DNA of 54,452 nucleotides from a bacterium (GTDB lineage: Bacteria; SZUA-79; Acidulodesulfobacterales; Acidulodesulfobacteraceae), in NCBI GenBank assembly GCA_021784835.1, contig JAJYHI010000134.1:1-54452 (forward strand), in the 5' to 3' direction. Shown here piece after piece: positions 25,271 to 33,737 of the stretch (positions are counted from its first letter, which is position 1; every line of letters begins with the position of its first letter). The notes under the pieces were generated by a model, which had not been told where the DNA came from, did no database searches, and saw only the letters and a list, made by a program, of their open reading frames with translations. The position numbers and the translations under genes were made by a program.

Positions 25271-26422
25271 TTAAAGTCTAAATAATTTTATATAATCGGC
25301 AGCCGATTGCGCTTTTCCATTTTCCATTAAAGGCTCTACCGGCAGGCTAAGCACGCTGGAAGCCGAAATCTCCGAATTTTTTAAACTGCCGTATATTTCG
25401 CATCTTTTTTTAAAAACTTTCATTTTATACAGAGACAGGGGATAATACGCCGCCGTTTGAACTCCGTTTTCGCTCAAATATTTCTGAAGTTCGTCTCTTT
25501 TCCCTTTTCCTTCTTTTAATCTTACCGTATATTGATGATAAACGTGATAACCGTTTTTCTGCTCTACGGGAAGTTTAATCCAGTTAATATTTTTTAAATT
25601 TTCATTATAAATTTCTGCTATTTTTCTTCTCTTTTCGTTAAATCCGTCTGCATATTTGAACTTTGCAAGAAGAACCGCCGCCTGTATGGTATCGAGCCTT
25701 GAATTATATCCGATATGTTCCGCGTCGTATTTGTCTTTTCCGCCGTGCTTTATAAGCATGCGTATAAGCTCGGCCGTTTCGTCGCAGTCGGTAACCACGG
25801 CTCCCGCGTCTCCGAATGCGCCGAGATTCTTTGAAGGGAAAAAGCTGAAACATCCGGCATCGCCGAAAGAGCCTGTCCGTTTACCGCTCCATTTGGCTCC
25901 GAAACTCTGCGCGCAATCTTCCGCAACGAATATATTATTTTCTTTCGCTATGGCCGTAATTTTATCCATATCGCATGGATTGCCGTAAAGGTGAACGGGG
26001 ATTACGCCCACGGCTTTTCCTTTATATTTACTTAAAGCTTCTTTTATTTTAACGGGGCTAATATTAAAAGTTTCGGGGTCTATATCTACGAATAGCGGCG
26101 TAGCGCCGGCTCTGAGTATGGCGTCTCCCGTTGCCGTAAAAGTAAAAGGCGTCGTGATTATAAAGTCGCTTCTGCTAAAATATTCTTCTCCTTTAGTTTT
26201 TAAAGCTAAAGCTCTCAACGATAAAAGCAGGGCGTCCGTTCCCGAAGCAACACCTATGCAATGTTTTATGCCCGCATAATCCGCGATTTTTTCTTCAAGC
26301 TCTTTTACCTCCGGGCCTAGTATCCATTTTTGATGCTCAAGGCATTTTTTAATGGAGGCGTCGATGGCTTCTTTCATGTATTCATATTCGAGTTTAAGGT
26401 CGAGCATGGGAATCTGCTTCAT
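25271..26422 (-). CDS. wbpE: DegT/DnrJ/EryC1 sugar aminotransferase, WbpE-like
   Basis: 383 residues, PLP-dependent fold type I. The PLP lysine is K198 in 'FFPSKNLGAFGDAGAVV', and 'EDCAQSFGA' supplies the cofactor Asp. WbpE transaminates UDP-3-keto-GlcNAcA to UDP-GlcNAc(3N)A using glutamate. One base separates it from the upstream WbpD-like gene. The order wbpA-wbpB-wbpD-wbpE follows the pathway. Confidence 0.9.
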   Translation of the reverse strand: MKQIPMLDLKLEYEYMKEAIDASIKKCLEHQKWILGPEVKELEEKIADYAGIKHCIGVASGTDALLLSLRALALKTKGEEYFSRSDFIITTPFTFTATGDAILRAGATPLFVDIDPETFNISPVKIKEALSKYKGKAVGVIPVHLYGNPCDMDKITAIAKENNIFVAEDCAQSFGAKWSGKRTGSFGDAGCFSFFPSKNLGAFGDAGAVVTDCDETAELIRMLIKHGGKDKYDAEHIGYNSRLDTIQAAVLLAKFKYADGFNEKRRKIAEIYNENLKNINWIKLPVEQKNGYHVYHQYTVRLKEGKGKRDELQKYLSENGVQTAAYYPLSLYKMKVFKKRCEIYGSLKNSEISASSVLSLPVEPLMENGKAQSAADYIKLFRL

Positions 26423-26423
26423 T

Positions 26424-27011
26424 CTAAATCTTTTCGCGAATAACGATTATGTTTTCTTTTCCTAAGCTATATTCGCTTCGGCAATAACCGCATGCGGCAT
26501 AATTATCGTTAAACTTAAGGGTCGTACCGCATTTGCATACCCAGCCAATCTGCCTTGCGGGAACTCCCGCCATTAAAGCATAGTCCGGAACGTCTTTGCT
26601 AACTAAGGCTCCCGCTCCTATCATCGCATATTTTCCTATAATATTGCCGCATATCAGGGTCGAATTAGCTCCTATGGCCGCTCCTTTTTTTAACAGCGTG
26701 GGCATAAATTCATTTTTCCTTTCTATGAACGCTCTAGGCGTTAAAACATTCGTAAATACGCAGGAAGGACCGCAAAAAACCTCGTCTTCAAGTTCTACGC
26801 CTTTATAAATAGACACGTTGTTTTGAATTTTGCATCCGTTTCCTATTTTTACATCGGGCCCTATCGCGCAGTTTTGTCCTATTACGCAGTTTTCGCCTAT
26901 CACGGTATTGCGCAAAATATGAGAAAAATGCCATATTTTTGTTCCATTCCCTATACTAAAGGGCTCGTCGGCATAAACTGATTCGTGCATAAAATATTTT
27001 TTACTTTCCAT
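26424..27011 (-). CDS. wbpD: Left-handed beta-helix N-acetyltransferase, WbpD-like
   Basis: 195 residues with hexapeptide repeats ('NTVIGENCVIGQNCAIGP', 'KIGNGCKIQNNVSIY', 'MIGAGALVSKDVP') forming a left-handed beta-helix. WbpD acetylates the 3-amino group of UDP-GlcNAc(3N)A. 'SIGNGTKIWHFSHI' near the N-terminus is typical of this group. The C-terminus carries four cysteines (C159, C161, C174, C177; 'CKCG' ... 'CGYC') that look like a small zinc ribbon. The start overlaps the end of the WbpB-like gene by 11 nt. Confidence 0.9.
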   Translation of the reverse strand: MESKKYFMHESVYADEPFSIGNGTKIWHFSHILRNTVIGENCVIGQNCAIGPDVKIGNGCKIQNNVSIYKGVELEDEVFCGPSCVFTNVLTPRAFIERKNEFMPTLLKKGAAIGANSTLICGNIIGKYAMIGAGALVSKDVPDYALMAGVPARQIGWVCKCGTTLKFNDNYAACGYCRSEYSLGKENIIVIREKI

Positions 27012-27963
27012 TTAATTTTTCCTTGGCTAAATGATGGGTTTTTTCGTTTAGTCCCGTCACGCACGCATTTTTGATATCATAAACAAGATTAATCGAGGGA
27101 CGCGCATCGTTTATACCGTATCCGGCGCCGTTTAATATATCTTTATACACTATCGTATGAAGGTCGGCAAATCCCTCGGAAAATTCTAATTCCTCGCCGT
27201 TTATCGTTATAGACCTGTGCGTTCTTATACCCTTAGCCTTAACTTCTTCCGGCAAATCCTCGTTGTCAACCGATAAAAACCATCTAACGTTGGCCCTTTC
27301 CAATTCCACGTAGCCTGCCATTTTTTTCAAAGGTTCGGAGTAATGGACTTCATGGCATTTAACCTGCCCGAATATCCATATAAGCATATCGAAAAAGTGT
27401 ATTCCTATATTTGAAGCCACACCGCCCGATTTTGACAAATCCCCTTTCCATGCCGTAAAATACCATTTTCCGCGCGAGGTTACATAAGTTAAATCTATAT
27501 CGTATTTTTCTTTTTTATTCTTATATTCGCCGTCTATCTTCTTTTTTAGGCCGATAATTGCTTCATGCACCCTAAGCTGGAGAATATTATACACTTTTTT
27601 GCCGGTTTCTTTTTCTATTTCTCCTAAAACGTCTAAATTCCAAGGATTCAGGACAAGGGGCTTTTCGCAAATCACGTCGCAGCCGCTTCTCAACGCCCAT
27701 ATTATATGAGCGTCATGTAAATAGTTGGGGGAACAGACGGTTACGTAATCTATCCTGCTTCCATGCCTTCCAAGTTTATAAACATGCCTGTCGAATCTTT
27801 CGAACTCGACGAAAAAATCGGCGTTTGGAAAATAATTGTCAATTACGCCTACGCTATCGCACCTGTCGATTGCGGCAAGAAGGTCGCTTCCGGTTTCTTG
27901 TATGGCTTTCATATTTCTTGGGGCTACATATCCCGCCGCCCCTATAAGTGCAAATTTTTTCAT
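27001..27963 (-). CDS. wbpB: Gfo/Idh/MocA oxidoreductase, WbpB-like
   Basis: 320 residues. N-terminal Rossmann fold with 'ALIGAAGYVAPRNMKAI' and the family 'CEKPLVLNPWNL' segment (~99-110). WbpB oxidises C3 of UDP-GlcNAcA to the 3-keto sugar, recycling NAD(H) together with the WbpE step. 'GGVASNIGIHFFDMLIWIFG' matches sugar dehydrogenases of this subgroup. It lies 16 bp after the wbpA-like gene. Confidence 0.92.
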   Translation of the reverse strand: MKKFALIGAAGYVAPRNMKAIQETGSDLLAAIDRCDSVGVIDNYFPNADFFVEFERFDRHVYKLGRHGSRIDYVTVCSPNYLHDAHIIWALRSGCDVICEKPLVLNPWNLDVLGEIEKETGKKVYNILQLRVHEAIIGLKKKIDGEYKNKKEKYDIDLTYVTSRGKWYFTAWKGDLSKSGGVASNIGIHFFDMLIWIFGQVKCHEVHYSEPLKKMAGYVELERANVRWFLSVDNEDLPEEVKAKGIRTHRSITINGEELEFSEGFADLHTIVYKDILNGAGYGINDARPSINLVYDIKNACVTGLNEKTHHLAKEKLNGK

Positions 27964-27979
27964 ATATTTCCTCTTTTTT

Positions 27980-29287
27980 TCACGCTTTTATAATTTTTAC
28001 GTCGTTTACGGTTGATTTGATTGCATTTCTCGTGTCGATTATTAATTTTGAATTATCGTATATGAACCTGTAATCGTAAACCGAATGGTCCGTCGCTATG
28101 ACGACGGCGTCATTAGACGATAGATTTTCGGAGGATATCTCCACGGAGGCCATTTTTAAATTATATTTTCTTAATATCGGTATCTCTCTAATATAAGGGT
28201 CGTTATAGCTGACTTTTGCTCCTTTGTTTCTGAAAAGTTCAATTAATTTTAAAGAAGGCGACTCCCTCATATCGTCCACGTCTTTTTTATAGGCGGCGCC
28301 TAATATTAACAATCTGGCGCCATTCATGCCTGTCCCCCTTTCGTTTAACGCCTCTATGGTTTTTTGGACTACGTAGTAGGGCATAAAGGTATTTATTTCC
28401 CCCGCGAGTTCTATAAATCTCGTAGAGAAATCATATTCTTTAGCTTTCCACGTCAGGTAAAACGGGTCGATAGGTATGCAGTGTCCGCCGAGGCCGGGTC
28501 CGGGATAAAAAGCCTGAAATCCGAAAGGTTTTGATTCGGCCGCTTCTATGACTTCCCAAATATTTATGCCCATTTTATCGAAAAGCATTTTTAATTCGTT
28601 AACGAGGGCGATATTAGTGGCTCTGTATATATTTTCAAGAAGTTTAGCGGCCTCCGCTACTTTTGCGGAAGAAACAGGTATGGTCTTTTCCACGACAGTA
28701 TCGTATAGGGCTTTTGCCGCTTTTAAACATTCCTTCGTATGGCCTCCCACTACTTTGGGAATGGTCTTCGTAGTATAATTTTTATTATTCGGGTCTTCCC
28801 TCTCCGGAGAAAAAGCTAAAAAAAAGTCTGTGCCGGCTATTAAACCGGTCGCTTCTAAAATTCTTTTCAGGTCTTCGTCAGTCGTGCCCGGATACGTCGT
28901 TGACTCCAGCGTTATAAGCTGTCCTTTTCTTAAGCGGCCGGCTATTGTTTCGGCCGTTCCGAATACATAGCTCATATCTGGCTCCCTGTGTTTGCCTAAA
29001 GGGGTTGGAACGCAAATAATAATTGCATCCATATCGGACAATCCGGAAAAATCCGTTGTAGGCGTAAAACCGGGAAGAATTTTCAGGATTATTTCAGAAG
29101 GGATGTGTTTTATATAACTTTTACCCGCTTTCAAATTAGAAATTTTTTTAGCGTCGGTATCGAATCCCGTTAAAGAAAAGCCTGCTTTTGCAAATTCTAC
29201 CGCAAGGGGAAGACCTACATATCCAAGGCCTATAATTCCTATCTTTGCCTCTCTCGAATCGATTTTCCGCATTAAATTATCTATCAT
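27980..29287 (-). CDS. wbpA: UDP-N-acetylglucosamine 6-dehydrogenase, WbpA-like
   Basis: 435 residues. NAD-binding 'IGIIGLGYVGLPLAVEFA' (16-33), central 'TNIALVNEL', and the catalytic-cysteine loop 'GPGLGGHCIPIDPFYLTW' (C270) of nucleotide-sugar 6-dehydrogenases. It oxidises UDP-GlcNAc to UDP-GlcNAcA, the first step of the ManNAc(3NAc)A pathway. The start follows AGGAGA. It is the first gene of the wbp-like run; the 129 bp upstream separate it from the GT2 gene. Confidence 0.93.
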   Translation of the reverse strand: MIDNLMRKIDSREAKIGIIGLGYVGLPLAVEFAKAGFSLTGFDTDAKKISNLKAGKSYIKHIPSEIILKILPGFTPTTDFSGLSDMDAIIICVPTPLGKHREPDMSYVFGTAETIAGRLRKGQLITLESTTYPGTTDEDLKRILEATGLIAGTDFFLAFSPEREDPNNKNYTTKTIPKVVGGHTKECLKAAKALYDTVVEKTIPVSSAKVAEAAKLLENIYRATNIALVNELKMLFDKMGINIWEVIEAAESKPFGFQAFYPGPGLGGHCIPIDPFYLTWKAKEYDFSTRFIELAGEINTFMPYYVVQKTIEALNERGTGMNGARLLILGAAYKKDVDDMRESPSLKLIELFRNKGAKVSYNDPYIREIPILRKYNLKMASVEISSENLSSNDAVVIATDHSVYDYRFIYDNSKLIIDTRNAIKSTVNDVKIIKA

Positions 29288-29416
29288 AATTTCTCCTGTT
29301 CTTTAACGTTTAATATGCCGGATTTTCGTTAAAACCTTTTACCGATAATATCCAAATAAAAAATGCGAATTTTTAATATTGCGCCGTCCAGGGAAATAAT
29401 ATAAATCGGCCCTTGA

Positions 29417-30367
29417 CTAATTATGCCCTCCGCCTCCCGGCAGCCTGAACTTAAGATATATTAACCCGACTGCCGTTTTAAAAGACAGCGTATAAATAGC
29501 CAGAAAAGGATGCCGCAATAATTTTTTCCATTTTCCGTTTTCCGTAAATATTTTAAAATACCTGTAAAACAAACCGAATTGTTTTCTGACGATAATATCG
29601 TCTTTACCCCATTTATTTATATATTTATGGTAATCTTCTTTTATATAACGCGACTTTTTGCGCAGATATCCCGATAAATTCATATTTGTCTCGTTATGAA
29701 ATATGACGTTATTATATTTGTTGCTTAAATCTTCGCGACTAAAACCGTTAAAAACTAAAAAATTTTCTACCTCTGTTTCAAAATGGTTTTCAGCCCCGTT
29801 TAAATAATCTGGTACGGCATATGCGCCTAAAAGTTCGGGCTCTCCCAGAACAGAGATTTTTCTGTTAAAATCCCAGTCCGCAAAAGGCGAAAAACTTTCA
29901 TCAAAACCCTTGGCTTTAATAAAAACATCTTTCTTGATAAATCTTACGGCGTCTATAACGGTAGCATCGTAAAAAGACCTTTCGAATCTTCTGATTTTAG
30001 ACCATAATCGCCTGCCTATTATTATTTCTGGTATATACAGTCCGGTTATTAACGGATTACTTTTAAATACGCCGACGCATGATTCAATCGTAAACGGCGC
30101 CAAAATCATGTCTGCATCTACATATATAATATATTCTCCGCCGCAAACGCCCACTCCGTAATTTCTTTGTGCGGCCATGCCGTCTCCTTTATCGTAAACC
30201 AAATCTGTATATCTGCCCGCGATTTCTTTAGTTTTATCGCCGGAATAATTATCGACGACGATAATTTCGATATTCCGATACGATTGGCATTTTATGCTTT
30301 TTAGGCACATGCCGATATTTTTTTCTTCATTTTTTGTCGTAACTATAACCGAAACCAAGGGATGCAT
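29417..30367 (-). CDS. Glycosyltransferase family 2
   Basis: About 316 residues. GT-A fold with 'VSVIVTTKNEEKNIGMCL' at the N-terminus, 'VVDNYSGDKT' and the metal-binding 'YVDADM'. The C-terminus is basic with one hydrophobic stretch, which suggests membrane association. The frame is open to an ATG at 30388, but the ATG at 30367 directly follows AAGGAG at the end of the radical SAM gene (stop at 30369) and starts the conserved domain, so I chose it. Confidence 0.88.
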   Translation of the reverse strand: MHPLVSVIVTTKNEEKNIGMCLKSIKCQSYRNIEIIVVDNYSGDKTKEIAGRYTDLVYDKGDGMAAQRNYGVGVCGGEYIIYVDADMILAPFTIESCVGVFKSNPLITGLYIPEIIIGRRLWSKIRRFERSFYDATVIDAVRFIKKDVFIKAKGFDESFSPFADWDFNRKISVLGEPELLGAYAVPDYLNGAENHFETEVENFLVFNGFSREDLSNKYNNVIFHNETNMNLSGYLRKKSRYIKEDYHKYINKWGKDDIIVRKQFGLFYRYFKIFTENGKWKKLLRHPFLAIYTLSFKTAVGLIYLKFRLPGGGGHN

Positions 30368-30368
30368 A

Positions 30369-31859
30369 TCACTCCTTAAAATCCGCAAAATGTCCGAGCA
30401 TTTTTTTAGCCGCTTTAAATAAAAACTTTATATCGGAAATATTTTTTACGGTAAAAATCTTTCTCAATATAAAGGCAGGGCTTAACGCCGATGTATAAAG
30501 CGAACGGGTGAATTTTAAAATATCGCCGTTGGAAACCGGGCTTTTCCAGACCGATTCTCTCATATCGTATCTGTCCCAGTCTTCCGTTAAAAGCCAGCCC
30601 TCTTTTTTTGCCTCCTCGAACATGGGCGTGCCGGGATACGGAACTACTATCGTCGCCTGCAAGGTATCTATATACCCCTTTTTAAATAAATATTTTGCAA
30701 AATCTACGGTCATTAAGGCTTCCTCTTTTGTTTCCCATGGATAACCTACCATTGTAGTGATATGCGGCTCCAGCCCCGCATTTTTAACCATTTTAATCGT
30801 ATTTTTAATATCGGATACTTTTATGCCCTTATTAAGCCTGTCGAGGGTGTTCTGGGACATAGACTCCAAGCCTATGAGAATAAACCTGAAATTAGCCTTC
30901 TTCATGAGATGCCAGTCTTCCCGGCTTAGCGCTCCCACCCTCATATTGCATCCCATAACTACTTTTTTATTATATCCCCTTTCTATCGCTTTGTTGCAAA
31001 ATTCTTTAAGCCAGCCCCCTATAGGGAAGCAGCCGCTATCGTCGAATATCTCTCTAACTTTTAACTCTTCTATGAGTTTCCCGATTTCATTCAGATGCCT
31101 TTCGGGAGAAACCAACCTGAATCCTGAACCGGGAAAAAGGGTCGTCCACGAGCAAAAACTGCATCTTCCGTACCAGCAATCCCGTCCCGCCATTACATAA
31201 GTTCCGGGAGGATATTTAAAATTTCCGTTCATATAGGCGTAAAGTTGCCATTTGGTTAACTTTCTGTCAATATACGGCAGGCCGTTAAGGTCGCCGCATA
31301 GGACAAACCGCCCGGTATTAGATATCCGGGCGCCTTCCCTGTAATAAATGCCGGGCGTTTTTAGAATTGCGGGCGCAGAAGACCTTAAGGACTTTAAATA
31401 CAGGCATAAACCTTGCAGCGAAAAATCGTAATCTCCGCCGGTAACGATAAAATCGGCTTCCGAGTTTAAAAGAGATTCTTCGGGAAGCGCGGTAACGTGG
31501 TCTCCCGTCAAAACGACCGACGGCTCAAATCCGCCGGAATATTCATGCCTGAATTTATTCTTTATTTCGTTAATTATTTTCCAGTGTCTTTTTACAACCG
31601 GGGTTTTCGTTTCAACCGCTATTACGTCCGGCTTTTCTTTTATAATACGGATAAGCCAGTCTTTATAAGAAATTCCTTCGGCAACGGCATCGTCCCAGAA
31701 TACGTCGAATCCGCTTTTGCTTAAAAGCGTGGCGGCGCTTGCGGGAATAACGGGATATATATAAGTCGGGTCTTTAAACCATTGAAACTGCCTGTTTTGA
31801 GATAACAGGGCGATTCCCTTCTCAGATTCCAACGGCGGATACGATATCGATATTTTCAT
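30369..31859 (-). CDS. B12-binding-domain radical SAM protein
   Basis: 496 residues. The N-terminal part (~30-170) resembles a cobalamin-binding Rossmann domain ('VVLTGDHVTALPEESL', 'FIVTGGDYDFSL'). A radical SAM core follows, with cysteines C228, C233 and C236 ('RDCWYGRCSFCSW'), i.e. C-x4-C-x2-C, then 'MGCNMRVGALSREDW' and 'LIGLESMSQNTLDRLNKG'. Many such proteins methylate unactivated carbons or cyclise substrates. Placed among glycosyltransferases, its substrate may be a sugar or lipid carrier, but this is inference. Confidence 0.88.
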   Translation of the reverse strand: MKISISYPPLESEKGIALLSQNRQFQWFKDPTYIYPVIPASAATLLSKSGFDVFWDDAVAEGISYKDWLIRIIKEKPDVIAVETKTPVVKRHWKIINEIKNKFRHEYSGGFEPSVVLTGDHVTALPEESLLNSEADFIVTGGDYDFSLQGLCLYLKSLRSSAPAILKTPGIYYREGARISNTGRFVLCGDLNGLPYIDRKLTKWQLYAYMNGNFKYPPGTYVMAGRDCWYGRCSFCSWTTLFPGSGFRLVSPERHLNEIGKLIEELKVREIFDDSGCFPIGGWLKEFCNKAIERGYNKKVVMGCNMRVGALSREDWHLMKKANFRFILIGLESMSQNTLDRLNKGIKVSDIKNTIKMVKNAGLEPHITTMVGYPWETKEEALMTVDFAKYLFKKGYIDTLQATIVVPYPGTPMFEEAKKEGWLLTEDWDRYDMRESVWKSPVSNGDILKFTRSLYTSALSPAFILRKIFTVKNISDIKFLFKAAKKMLGHFADFKE

Positions 31860-31967
31860 ATACTTGCCTGTTTATTGGTTTTTCTATTTATCTTTTTAAT
31901 TTCTATTTTGTTTAATTAATTTCCTTCCGTTTTTTCTTAATTTCTGTTTTAACTTATCTTATATAGC

Positions 31968-32984
31968 CTATCGCCTCAGCCTGCTTTTTAAATCCCTTAT
32001 TATAAAAAAACCGTAAAAAAATCTTATGCCGTACCATATATGCGTAAAAAATATGTAATAAATAGAAAACAGCGCGATTTTAAAATCGCGCGTCTTTCTC
32101 CCGATATCGAAAAATGCACAGCATAACGCCGCTATATATATCGGCAAGCCGGCTGAAAAAGGCAATAGCAATTCTTTGGCAAATATTGAGGCAAGCGCAA
32201 GCAGGACAAAATATAAAACCAATAAAGTCGGAAGAAAATAATAAACCTTTAAAGAATTTTTTGGATACTTTTTTGCGAAATATCCTCTGTGCAGACCGTA
32301 ATTGCCTATCTGTTTTAAGTGGCTTAAGATACCCGTCCTTCTATGGTGATAAACTATGGCGGAGGGTGCGTAAATAATTTTTTTCCCTTCATTGACGATA
32401 TCTAAGCACAATTTGGTATCTTCTCCCGGCCAGTATTCAGAATCAAATCCGCCGTTCCCGTCGAATATATTTTTTCTGACCAATAAATTAACGCTTGGCC
32501 AGTCGTCCACTTCTTTTGCGTTTCCAACCGGATAATACCTTTCCGGATTGCCCCCGCCCAATTTGGAGAGAAAAACCGCGCCCGAAACTTTCTGACTGAA
32601 TCCGTCTTCGCCGGGCGTTACGGCGGGCCCTCCCACGGCTCCTACATCTTCGGCGTCAAAATAAGGCAGTGCGTTAGTCAGCCACATCTTATCGGGATAT
32701 GCGTCGTCGTCTATAAAAGCAAGAATATTGCCTTTAGAATATCGAGCCCCTATATCCCTTTTTTTTGCCGGACTTATCTTTCCCGTGGGTATTACCGTCG
32801 TATTGGGATAATTAAGCTCTAAATTATCGTCAGGCAGAATAATAATTTCAAAATTTTTAAAATCCATTCTAAATATATAAGCGAGCGTTTCCATAATATA
32901 ATCGTTTATGCAGGACAAAGGTATTATTACGGAAACAAAATATTTGTCAAGCGGCAACATATTTTTCATTCGCGGCAGGCTCAA
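31968..32984 (-). CDS. Glycosyltransferase family 2, membrane-anchored
   Basis: 338 residues. GT-A domain with 'VSVIIPLSCIND', 'AFIDDDAYPDKMW' (DxD-type metal site) and 'EYWPGEDTKLCLDIVNEGK', followed by two or three membrane spans near the C-terminus (~residues 248-320). Similar proteins add sugars to lipid-linked glycans at the cytoplasmic face. It lies 8 bp downstream of the polyprenyl-phosphate-type GT2 gene. Confidence 0.87.
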   Translation of the reverse strand: MSLPRMKNMLPLDKYFVSVIIPLSCINDYIMETLAYIFRMDFKNFEIIILPDDNLELNYPNTTVIPTGKISPAKKRDIGARYSKGNILAFIDDDAYPDKMWLTNALPYFDAEDVGAVGGPAVTPGEDGFSQKVSGAVFLSKLGGGNPERYYPVGNAKEVDDWPSVNLLVRKNIFDGNGGFDSEYWPGEDTKLCLDIVNEGKKIIYAPSAIVYHHRRTGILSHLKQIGNYGLHRGYFAKKYPKNSLKVYYFLPTLLVLYFVLLALASIFAKELLLPFSAGLPIYIAALCCAFFDIGRKTRDFKIALFSIYYIFFTHIWYGIRFFYGFFIIRDLKSRLRR

Positions 32985-32992
32985 AAAAATAA

Positions 32993-33736
32993 TTATTTAT
33001 AATAGCGTAAAATTTTCATGCGGTAGAAGATGGCGATTGTGTCTATGCCGATATCCCATATATCTCTTATTTTAATTCTTCCCCACGAAGTATTTCTGGA
33101 AAAAATTACTTTAATCGGCTCTTCGATAATTTTAAATTTTTTCTTCGCCGCTACCGCAAGAATTTCGACGTCGAACGCGTATTTTTTGCATAATATTTTA
33201 GGAAAAGCATATTCTAACGCCTCTCTCCTGAATATTTTTATGCCTGCCTGCGTATCCGTTACGTTCAGGTTGAACATAAATTTTATCATCATAAAGTAGG
33301 CAAAGCTCAATACTTTTCTTTCTGCGGGATACTTAATGAAAGAATCCTTATGCCTTTTCGAGCCTATAACTATATCTGCATTTTTATCCTCCATCGCTTT
33401 AAGAAGCCCTCCCGCCTGAAAAGGGTCTATTTCTAAATCGCTGTCCAAAAATACGATTAAGTCTCCTGTGGAATTTTCAAAACCATTTTTTAAAGCAAAA
33501 CCTTTGCCGGTGTTCTTAGCATTTGAAACCAATCTTATTTCGCCGTGCTCTTTTGCCGCCTTTAATGCCATATCCGCGGTATTATCCGTACTGCCGTCGT
33601 CGATTAAAATAATCTCGAAAGAAAATCCAAATTTTTCGAATACGCAAAAACAGTAAATCAAATTGTCGTAAATCTTTGGGTCTTCATTGTAGGCAGGCAT
33701 CAGGACGGATATTTTGTTTTTATGAAACGGCTTCAT
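32993..33736 (-). CDS. Family 2 glycosyltransferase, dolichyl/polyprenyl-phosphate sugar synthase-like
   Basis: About 247 residues. 'KISVLMPAYNEDPKIYDNL', 'LIDDGSTDNTADMA', 'FLDSDLEIDP' and 'GIKIFRREAL' match the DPM1-like GT2 group, which makes polyprenyl-phosphate-linked monosaccharides. Such lipid donors feed GT-C transferases on the outer face, and a GT-C-like protein is encoded directly upstream. I start at the ATG at 33736, just past the stop of that gene (33738-33740). A longer form from 33769 would add 'MMTAQAREKNK' overlapping the neighbour. Confidence 0.88.
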   Translation of the reverse strand: MKPFHKNKISVLMPAYNEDPKIYDNLIYCFCVFEKFGFSFEIILIDDGSTDNTADMALKAAKEHGEIRLVSNAKNTGKGFALKNGFENSTGDLIVFLDSDLEIDPFQAGGLLKAMEDKNADIVIGSKRHKDSFIKYPAERKVLSFAYFMMIKFMFNLNVTDTQAGIKIFRREALEYAFPKILCKKYAFDVEILAVAAKKKFKIIEEPIKVIFSRNTSWGRIKIRDIWDIGIDTIAIFYRMKILRYYK

Positions 33737-33737
33737 T

